A DNA stretch of 11,531 nt. Source: Alphaproteobacteria bacterium. Its GTDB lineage: Bacteria; Pseudomonadota; Alphaproteobacteria; Micropepsales; Micropepsaceae. A program made the translations under genes and the position numbers. Positions within the stretch are counted from its first letter, which is position 1, and each line of letters starts with the position of its first letter. A model generated the notes under the pieces. That model was not told where the DNA came from. It searched no databases and saw nothing but the letters and a program-made list of their open reading frames with translations. Shown here piece after piece: positions 6,298 through 11,531 of this stretch. Where the stretch lies: NCBI GenBank assembly GCA_026400305.1, contig JAPLPI010000275.1, positions 1 through 11,531 of the forward strand. Direction: 5' to 3'.

Positions 6298-9012
6298 TCA
6301 GGCGACAAGAAGATTTCGCAAGACGTAGGGCAGAATGCCGCCGTTCTTGAAATAGGCTACCTCGTCCGCCGTCATGATCATCAGGTGCAGCGGCAGCTTG
6401 AAGCTGGTGCCGTCCGGACGGTGCACAATGGCGGTCATCTGCTGGCGGGGTTTGAGATCGGCCGACAGGCCGGGAATGTCCACCACCTCGCGACCGGTCA
6501 ACCCGTAATCCTTGCGCGTCTTACCCGCCTCGAAGCAGAAAGGCGCCACGCCCATGCCGATCAGGTTGGAGCGATGGATGCGCTCGAAGCTTTCGGTGAT
6601 CACGGCGCGTACGCCCTGCAGCTTGGGGCCCTTGGCCGCCCAGTCGCGGGACGCGCCGGTGCCGTATTCCTTGCCGCCGAACACCACCGTGCCATGGCCA
6701 CCATTCTTGTAGGCCTGTGCGGCGTCGAAGATGGACATGGTTTTTCCTGGCGCGTCGGGCTGGGCGTAATAGATGGTGTTACCGCCTTCGGCGCCGCCCA
6801 TCATTTCGTTGCGGATGCGGATATTGGCGAAGGTGCCCCGCTCCATCAGCTCGAAATTGCCGCGGCGCGAGCCATAGGAGTTGAAATCCTTCTGCGATAC
6901 CTGGCGTTCCGACAGGTACAAACCGCCCGGCGCCGACGCCTTGATGTTGCCGGCCGGCGAGATGTGGTCGGTGGTGATGGAATCCCCGAACAGGGCCAGC
7001 ACGCGGGCGCCGGTGATTTCCTCCACCGGCGTGGGCTCGATGGTCATCCCTTCAAAAAAGGGCGGGTTCTTCACATAGGTGGAGCTCATGTCCCACTGAT
7101 AGGTCTGGCCCTTGACCAGCTTGACCTTCCGCCAGTTAGCATCGCCGTCGAACACATTGCCATAGCGCTTCTTGAAGGCCGCGGGCTTGACCGCCTTGGC
7201 GATGGCGACGCGGATTTCCTTCGGACTGGGCCAGATGTCCTTCAGGTAGACAGGCTCGTTGTTCTTGTCATAACCCACCGGCTCCTTGGTCAGGTCCATG
7301 TTGACCGAACCGGCCAGCGCATAGGCCACCACCAGCATGGGAGACGCCAGATAATTGGCGCGCACCTGCGGATGAACGCGGCCTTCGAAGTTACGGTTGC
7401 CGGAGATCACGGCGGCCGCGACCAGGTCGGCTTCGGTCACCGCCTTGGCCACCGGCTCGGGCAGCGGACCCGAATTGCCGATGCAGGTGGTGCAGCCATA
7501 ACCAGCAAGCGTAAAGCCCAGCTTATCCAGCGCCTTGTCCACGCCGGCCTTGGCCAGATAGTCGGTGACGACCTGCGATCCCGGCGCCAGCGAGGTTTTC
7601 ACCCAGGGGCGCACTTTAAGGCCGAGCTTGACCGCTTTTTGCGCCAGCAGGCCCGCACCCATCATCACATTGGGATTGGAGGTGTTGGTGCAGGAGGTGA
7701 TGGCGGCGATTACGACATCGCCGTGCCCGATGGAAACTTCGCTGCCTTCCAGCTTGGCGCGCTTATTGGCGGTGTCTTCCTTCTTCCAGGTCTTAATCAG
7801 ATGCTCGGCGAAATTGCCCGAGATGCCGCCCAGCGCAACGCGGTCCTGCGGACGCATCGGGCCGGCCATGCAGGGCTCGACCGAATCCATGTCCAGCGAC
7901 ATCGTATCGGTGAACACCGGATCGGGGCTCTTGGCGGTGCGCCAAAGACCTTGCGCCTTGGCATACTTCTCCACCAACGCCACGCGCGCCGGCTTGCGCG
8001 CGGTATTCTTGAGGAAGGCGATGGTTTCGGAATCGATCGGGAAGAAACCGCAGGTGGCGCCATATTCCGGTGCCATGTTGGCCAAGGTGGCGCGGTCTTC
8101 GAGGGTCAACTCATCCAAGCCGGGGCCGTAGAATTCCACGAACTTTCCCACCACGCCCTTCTTGCGCAGCATCTGGGTGACGGTCAGCACCAGATCGGTG
8201 GCGGTGACGCCAGTGTTCAGCTTGCCGGTCAGTTTGAAGCCCACGATTTCGGGGATCAGCATGGAGATGGGCTGGCCCAGCATGGCAGCTTCCGCCTCGA
8301 TACCGCCCACGCCCCAGCCCAGCACCGCGAGGCCGTTAATCATGGTGGTGTGGCTGTCGGTGCCTACCACCGTGTCAGGGAAGGCATATTCTATAGTCTT
8401 GTTCCTGGCGTCCTTGCCTTTACGCACCCACACCGTCTCGGCCAGGTATTCCAGGTTCACCTGGTGGCAGATACCGGTGCCCGGCGGCACCACGCGGAAG
8501 TTCGCAAAGGCCTGCTGGCCCCAGCGCAGGAACTGGTAGCGCTCCTGGTTGCGCTCATATTCGACCGCCACGTTCTTCTTGAAGGAATCCTTCTGGCCGA
8601 AATTGTCGATCATCACGCTGTGGTCGATGACAAGATCGACTTCCGCCAGCGGATTGATCTTTTCGGGATTGCCGCCCAGCATCTTCATGGCGTCGCGCAT
8701 GGCGGCCAAATCGACCACGGCGGGCACGCCAGTCAGGTCCTGCATCAGCACGCGCGCGGGGCGGAAGGCGATTTCGCGATCACTGGTGCGCTTCTTGCCC
8801 CAGTCCACCACCGCCTTGATGTCGTCCTTGGTGACGGTCTGGCCGTCTTCATAGCGCAGGAGATTTTCCAGCAGCACCCGCATCGAATAGGGCAGCTTGG
8901 AGACGCCCTTAAGGCCGTTCTTCTCGGCAGCGGTCAAGCTGAAATAGACATAGCTTTTGCTGCCGACCTTCAAGATCTTGCGGCACTTGAAACTGTCCAA
9001 GCTCTGCGTCAC
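6298..9012 (-). CDS. acnA: Aconitate hydratase AcnA
   Basis: Cytoplasmic [4Fe-4S] aconitase that isomerises citrate and isocitrate in the TCA and glyoxylate cycles; the AcnA/IRP1 type can also bind RNA in its apo form. From GTG 9012 the product is 904 residues (E. coli AcnA is 891). Cluster ligands are Cys441 in SCTNTSNP and Cys507 and Cys510 in GCTTCIGNSGP. The swivel domain starts near 670 (DSITTDHISPAGN, Asp677), and the active-site arginine region EYGTGASRDWAAKG is near 780-793. FPDTVVGTDSHTTMINGL is also present. I prefer GTG 9012, which gives the usual beginning TQSLDSFKCRK and has a G-run a few bases upstream; ATG 9057 would add 15 residues with no family counterpart. The gene diverges from the gene at 9217 and precedes the membrane protein by 44 bases. 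Confidence 0.97.
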   Translation of the reverse strand: MTQSLDSFKCRKILKVGSKSYVYFSLTAAEKNGLKGVSKLPYSMRVLLENLLRYEDGQTVTKDDIKAVVDWGKKRTSDREIAFRPARVLMQDLTGVPAVVDLAAMRDAMKMLGGNPEKINPLAEVDLVIDHSVMIDNFGQKDSFKKNVAVEYERNQERYQFLRWGQQAFANFRVVPPGTGICHQVNLEYLAETVWVRKGKDARNKTIEYAFPDTVVGTDSHTTMINGLAVLGWGVGGIEAEAAMLGQPISMLIPEIVGFKLTGKLNTGVTATDLVLTVTQMLRKKGVVGKFVEFYGPGLDELTLEDRATLANMAPEYGATCGFFPIDSETIAFLKNTARKPARVALVEKYAKAQGLWRTAKSPDPVFTDTMSLDMDSVEPCMAGPMRPQDRVALGGISGNFAEHLIKTWKKEDTANKRAKLEGSEVSIGHGDVVIAAITSCTNTSNPNVMMGAGLLAQKAVKLGLKVRPWVKTSLAPGSQVVTDYLAKAGVDKALDKLGFTLAGYGCTTCIGNSGPLPEPVAKAVTEADLVAAAVISGNRNFEGRVHPQVRANYLASPMLVVAYALAGSVNMDLTKEPVGYDKNNEPVYLKDIWPSPKEIRVAIAKAVKPAAFKKRYGNVFDGDANWRKVKLVKGQTYQWDMSSTYVKNPPFFEGMTIEPTPVEEITGARVLALFGDSITTDHISPAGNIKASAPGGLYLSERQVSQKDFNSYGSRRGNFELMERGTFANIRIRNEMMGGAEGGNTIYYAQPDAPGKTMSIFDAAQAYKNGGHGTVVFGGKEYGTGASRDWAAKGPKLQGVRAVITESFERIHRSNLIGMGVAPFCFEAGKTRKDYGLTGREVVDIPGLSADLKPRQQMTAIVHRPDGTSFKLPLHLMIMTADEVAYFKNGGILPYVLRNLLVA

Positions 9013-9099
9013 GGAAGGCCCCCATCCATTGTGATTAATGGCTTCCCGTTTAGTCATAATTTGGCCCGAAAGGAAGGCGCGACCGTGCCTCACCCCCTC

Positions 9100-9110
9100 C
9101 CCCTGAGGGG
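9100..9110. repeat. CCCC-TGA-GGGG palindrome upstream of acnA
   Basis: CCCC (9100-9103) and GGGG (9107-9110) flank TGA within a C-rich tract (9091-9103). It lies in the probable 5' leader of acnA. It resembles dispersed GC-rich palindromes in proteobacterial intergenic regions, but only one copy is present here. Confidence 0.25.
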
Positions 9111-9131
9111 CCGGACGCCCTTAAATTTGCC

Positions 9132-9190
9132 CCAATGGAATGGCATTATATTAGCCAATGAACAGGGTTGGTAACGAAAGCCAGCCAATG
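9132..9190. repeat. Three CCAATG repeats between acnA and the divergent gene
   Basis: CCAATG occurs at 9132-9137, 9155-9160 and 9185-9190, the last inside the perfect 9-base palindrome GCCAATGGC (9184-9192). Two copies flank the predicted acnA -10 box and the third lies just upstream of its -35. The starts are 23 and 30 bases apart, which puts the first and last about five helical turns apart. They may be regulator sites; no regulator is known to me for this motif. Confidence 0.3.
9145..9174 (-). promoter_or_regulatory. Predicted acnA promoter
   Basis: On the minus strand TTACCA (9174-9169) and a consensus TATAAT (9150-9145) are separated by 18 bases. The -10 is perfect and the -35 matches four of six. 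Transcription would start near 9138, leaving a leader of about 125 bases to GTG 9012. The -10 lies within the imperfect palindrome GGCTAATATAATGCC. Confidence 0.5.
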
Positions 9191-9216
9191 GCGGAAACAA
9201 CCGCTGTGAGCGTCGC

Positions 9217-10011
9217 GTGAGAACCAAAGTCGCAATCCTGACCCTGCTTGTGGCAAGCACCTCGCTCGCCATGGCGCAGCCCGACGCCCCACCCGGCACG
9301 CCGCCGGGCATGGCTTCGCGCCTAGCCGCCGAGCGAGTGGGTCCGCTGCAGCGCGGCCTCTACAGCGCTGGCGATGGCAACTTCACCCTGGCGCCCTATG
9401 GGGCGGGCAAGTACCTGCTGCGCTTTTCGGGGCGAACGGAAAATTTCGTGCTGAACATGGATCGCGGCTCGCTGGGCGCAAAGCTGCTTAAATATGACAC
9501 CGGCACGACGGCCATCCGTGTTTCAGTGTGGGGCGGCATGACGCTTTATACTCAGGATGCACCGCAGGGCGTGCCCGCCACCTACCAGGGCGTGACGCCG
9601 GCGCCCGACACCTTGTCGGTCTCGGCTGTCGAGCTGCAGGCCGCCTTTGGCGACGAGGCCAGCCACCTCACCTATGTCCAAAATATCGCCATCAAGTTTT
9701 CGGCCGGCCCCGCCGTGCTGTCGGCCGATGCGGAAACCCGCGGCCGCGCCTTCGACGCCCTGACCAAAGCCGCCATGGGGATCGAGCGCTTCCTGGCCGC
9801 TAATCCTGCCGGCCACCGTATCCTGGCCAAACGCATCAACAGCGTGAAAGTGGCCGAAGGCGGCAAGGCCACCATCACTATTTCAGGCCAGACCCTGCTG
9901 GTGAGTTTCGTGCCGGGCGAAGGGCATGAAGGCCATGCCTCATCCCTGACGATTCAACAGGAATTGTCCAAGCTACTGGCGACATCCGCGCGCGACGTGG
10001 CGGTCAAATAA
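9217..10011 (+). CDS. Exported DUF4908-like protein
   Basis: A 264-residue protein with a clear Sec signal peptide: KV after the start, a hydrophobic core to residue 18 and AMA-Q as probable cleavage site at 20/21, so periplasmic or secreted. The stretch GDGNFTLAPYGAGKYLLRF, followed by LKYDTGTTAIRVSVWGGMTLYT, resembles DUF4908, a family of unknown function in alphaproteobacteria; this is recalled, not searched. The second half is mixed alpha/beta, with FDALTKAAMGIERFLA and a terminal helix. No catalytic motif or cysteine is visible. GTG 9217 is required because the only later start (Met19) would remove the signal peptide, and an in-frame TAA lies upstream at 9172. There is no strong ribosome site; a 10-codon frame overlaps the start by GTGA. 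It ends two bases before a terminator hairpin. Confidence 0.85.
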   Translation: MRTKVAILTLLVASTSLAMAQPDAPPGTPPGMASRLAAERVGPLQRGLYSAGDGNFTLAPYGAGKYLLRFSGRTENFVLNMDRGSLGAKLLKYDTGTTAIRVSVWGGMTLYTQDAPQGVPATYQGVTPAPDTLSVSAVELQAAFGDEASHLTYVQNIAIKFSAGPAVLSADAETRGRAFDALTKAAMGIERFLAANPAGHRILAKRINSVKVAEGGKATITISGQTLLVSFVPGEGHEGHASSLTIQQELSKLLATSARDVAVK

Positions 10012-10037
10012 AAACGGCGCCCCTTGCGAAGCGCCGT
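10004..10037 (-). terminator. Intrinsic terminator between convergent genes
   Basis: ACGGCGC (10014-10020) and GCGCCGT (10031-10037) form a perfect 7-base stem with a 10-base loop. On the minus strand the stem is followed by TTTTATTTGA, a good T-tract, so it ends the NHL protein transcript that finishes at 10058. On the plus strand the stem is followed by CTTCATTTT, so it may also serve, less strongly, the gene ending at 10011. Confidence 0.8.
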
Positions 10038-10057
10038 CTTCATTTTCGGAAACAGAT

Positions 10058-11296
10058 TTACTTCGACATAACCGTGATGCGGCCGACAGACGTATCGCCC
10101 GCGATCAAATTATCCTTGGGATCGAACACCCAGTAGCTGGCTTCGGTGAACTGGCCGAAGCCCACGCCCATGCCGTTGCCGATCGCGCCCACGACCTTGC
10201 CGTCGCGGGTCACCTTCTGGAACTGGCCGTCCTGGCCCGACGCCATCCAGGGATTGCCCTTGTGGTCGAAGTTGATAGCGCAGACCAGGTTCTTCATCTG
10301 CAAGGTTTTCACGAAACGGCCGTCGGCCGTATAGACGACGATGCGATATTGTTCACGGTCGCCGATCCACACATCGCCATTGGTGGGATCGATGGCGAAA
10401 CCGTGGGTGGAATCGAACTTGCCCTGGCCCACTTCATTGCCGAACCACTGGCCGACAAACTTGCCGTCCTTGGTCAGGTGCACCACCCGCGCCACGCCTT
10501 CGACGTTCCACGGTTCAGGACCGTCCACGTCATTGGGGCTCTCATTGGCATGGCCGCCGCCGATATAGATATCGCCATTTGACGCGAACGCCACCATCAC
10601 GGGCTGCCAGAGCAGGCGCTGGCCCGTTTCCTCGACCCAGTCGCCGGGTTTTCCCTTGGTGCCGATGGTCATCAGCAGCTTGCCCTGTGGCGACAGCTTC
10701 ATCACCGTGGCCTGGCCATTGTCGGTGATCCAGACATTGTCTTCATTATCGACTGCCATGCCATGGGCCTTGTCCTGGTGGCAGATCTCGCTTTCGGGCA
10801 CTTCCAGGATCAGCTTGTGGTCGGGGCCGAACTTCATCAGCTGGGTCACGCCGGCGGGCGAGCGCTTGAAGACCCAGAGATTGCCCTTAGAATCCAGCGC
10901 CACGGAGGGGATACCGCCAATGCCCTTGGGCACGAAATAGGGATAGGAAAATTTGTAGCCCATGGTCTGGTCATATGCGACGCGGGCCAGCTCGCCACGC
11001 TTGAAACCGTTCTTGCGGCCGCACATGGGCGAATGGCTGCACTTGGCGCCGCCAGCGCCGCCGGGCACGCGCGGGCGCCCGCCCATCAAAGCAGCGCGCT
11101 CCTCGCGCGGGATCACATGCACGGTGCCGTCGGCATCCACCAGGGTAAAGCCAGTGGGATCGGGAAAGGACGGGCCCAGATGCCAGGCGGGGGTGCCGTT
11201 CCTGGCCGGCTCGGACTGGATCGCCAGCCGGTCGGCCTGGGCCCAGGCGGCGGTGGCCGCCAGCATCAAAAAGCCTGCGCCTGCAAAAACCTTCAT
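10058..11296 (-). CDS. Secreted NHL-repeat beta-propeller protein
   Basis: A 412-residue exported protein. A signal peptide (KVF, hydrophobic core, AWA before Gln20) precedes a linker of about 105 residues with Cys86 and Cys92 six apart, then about six NHL-type blades. They start near 128 (GIPSVALDSKGNLWV), 177 (AHGMAVDNEDNVWITD), 231 (QPVMVAFASNGDIYIG), 298 (HGFAIDPTNGDVWIGDR), 339 (CAINFDHKGNPWMAS) and 385 (EASYWVFDPKDNLIAGD). The HGxAxD and DREQYRIVVY pattern recalls bacterial proteins annotated as peptidyl-alpha-hydroxyglycine alpha-amidating lyase-like; whether it is an enzyme is unknown. I chose ATG 11296 because GGGGAG lies seven bases upstream and it begins a proper signal peptide; the frame is open to 11500, but those extra 68 residues look non-coding. 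It diverges from the gene at 11430 and ends at a strong terminator. Confidence 0.88.
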   Translation of the reverse strand: MKVFAGAGFLMLAATAAWAQADRLAIQSEPARNGTPAWHLGPSFPDPTGFTLVDADGTVHVIPREERAALMGGRPRVPGGAGGAKCSHSPMCGRKNGFKRGELARVAYDQTMGYKFSYPYFVPKGIGGIPSVALDSKGNLWVFKRSPAGVTQLMKFGPDHKLILEVPESEICHQDKAHGMAVDNEDNVWITDNGQATVMKLSPQGKLLMTIGTKGKPGDWVEETGQRLLWQPVMVAFASNGDIYIGGGHANESPNDVDGPEPWNVEGVARVVHLTKDGKFVGQWFGNEVGQGKFDSTHGFAIDPTNGDVWIGDREQYRIVVYTADGRFVKTLQMKNLVCAINFDHKGNPWMASGQDGQFQKVTRDGKVVGAIGNGMGVGFGQFTEASYWVFDPKDNLIAGDTSVGRITVMSK

Positions 11297-11429
11297 GTCG
11301 AAACTCCCCGGGGTCATTTGTTGGCCGGACAATAGCCGATTGCGTGAGCCTGTCGCCCCCGATTTTGGCGGCTTGAGCGCGCAGGCGGCGAGGATTATCA
11401 TGGCCTTCGCAACTGCAAGGAGCCAGACC
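11297..11429. promoter_or_regulatory. Divergent intergenic region of two exported-protein genes
   Basis: These 133 bases separate two outward-facing genes. On the minus strand GCGACA and TATTGT, 16 bases apart (about 11360-11333), are a weak promoter candidate for the NHL gene. Ribosome sites are clear on both sides: GGGGAG for the NHL gene and AAGGAG (11417-11422) for the gene at 11430. Confidence 0.35.
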
Positions 11430-11531
11430 ATGCGTTTGCTGACCACCGCCCTGATCGTGTTTCTGGCTACGCCCGCGCTGGCGGCGCTGGACGATGCCAA
11501 TGCGCCGGTGCTGGCGGTGACGCCCAGCGGC
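11430..11531 (+). CDS. Exported protein of unknown function (N-terminus only)
   Basis: Only 34 codons are present before the right edge. ATG 11430 has a near-ideal AAGGAG ribosome site seven bases upstream. It encodes a typical Sec signal peptide: Arg2, a hydrophobic stretch LLTTALIVFLATP and a probable ALA-A cleavage near residue 18. The mature part begins LDDANAPVLAVTPSG and is too short to assign to a family. An in-frame ATG at 11400 would add ten residues, but it lacks a comparable ribosome site and would spoil the signal peptide. Confidence 0.8.
   Translation, partial: MRLLTTALIVFLATPALAALDDANAPVLAVTPSG

Noticed and set aside
9013..9093. Longer AcnA starts at 9057 or 9093
   Set aside because: The extra residues lack any counterpart in the family; GTG 9012 gives the expected N-terminus. 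ATG 9057 remains possible.
6385..9174. A 929-codon plus-strand open frame antisense to acnA
   Set aside because: acnA is unmistakable on the minus strand. The antisense frame is His/Gly/Gln/Arg-rich with no domain, a usual by-product of GC-rich codon use.
10763..11335. Plus-strand 190-codon frame over the NHL gene
   Set aside because: It lies opposite a gene with a signal peptide, ribosome site and repeated NHL blades; its product is low-complexity Ala/Gly/His.
11297..11500. N-terminal extension of the NHL protein to 11500
   Set aside because: ATG 11296 has an excellent ribosome site and begins a signal peptide; the extension would bury it and overlaps the divergent gene start.
1..11531. 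CRISPR array, insertion sequence, tRNA or phage genes
   Set aside because: I saw no spaced direct repeats, transposase or integrase motifs, or cloverleaf-like sequence; a dedicated scan was not possible.

Overview
The window is a GC-rich chromosomal segment from an alphaproteobacterium that stores polyhydroxybutyrate (PHB). The evidence is a phaAB pair divergent from an intact phaR, a cytochrome c maturation gene (ccmA), a long aconitase A gene, and a PAS-GGDEF-EAL gene of a type I associate with alphaproteobacteria. I place it no more finely than class; a Rhizomicrobium-like lineage is only an impression. I see no integrase, transposase, phage gene, rRNA, tRNA or CRISPR.

Layout. On the minus strand at the left are phaA (1404-2576), phaB (592-1314) and ccmA (563 to beyond base 1), closely spaced and probably one transcript. 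phaR (2800-3381) diverges from phaA across a 223-base regulatory interval rich in short inverted repeats and TGC motifs. Bases about 3430-5550 look like a decay zone. It holds a lipoprotein reading frame with no usable start codon, a clearly broken PAS-GGDEF-EAL gene (3711-5293, minus) with at least five lesions, and a gene-poor stretch. Next are a doubtful small plus-strand gene (5546-5743), an uncharacterised polytopic membrane protein (5675-6253, minus) and acnA (6298-9012, minus). acnA diverges from an exported DUF4908-like protein (9217-10011, plus). A terminator at 10004-10037 separates that gene from a secreted NHL beta-propeller protein (10058-11296, minus). A further exported protein begins at 11430 and runs off the right edge.

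How the genes work together. PhaA condenses two acetyl-CoA to acetoacetyl-CoA and PhaB reduces this to (R)-3-hydroxybutyryl-CoA; the polymerase PhaC is not in the window. PhaR is the PHB-responsive repressor expected to act on granule genes and on itself. AcnA consumes the same acetyl-CoA through the TCA cycle. CcmA is the ATPase of the heme-handling machinery for c-type cytochromes. acnA next to ccm genes is a familiar alphaproteobacterial order; here PHB genes and degraded genes lie between them. I found no convincing new multi-gene system. The most informative observations are the multiply broken c-di-GMP gene, the lipoprotein frame that one added G would repair, and the repeat-rich phaA-phaR interval.
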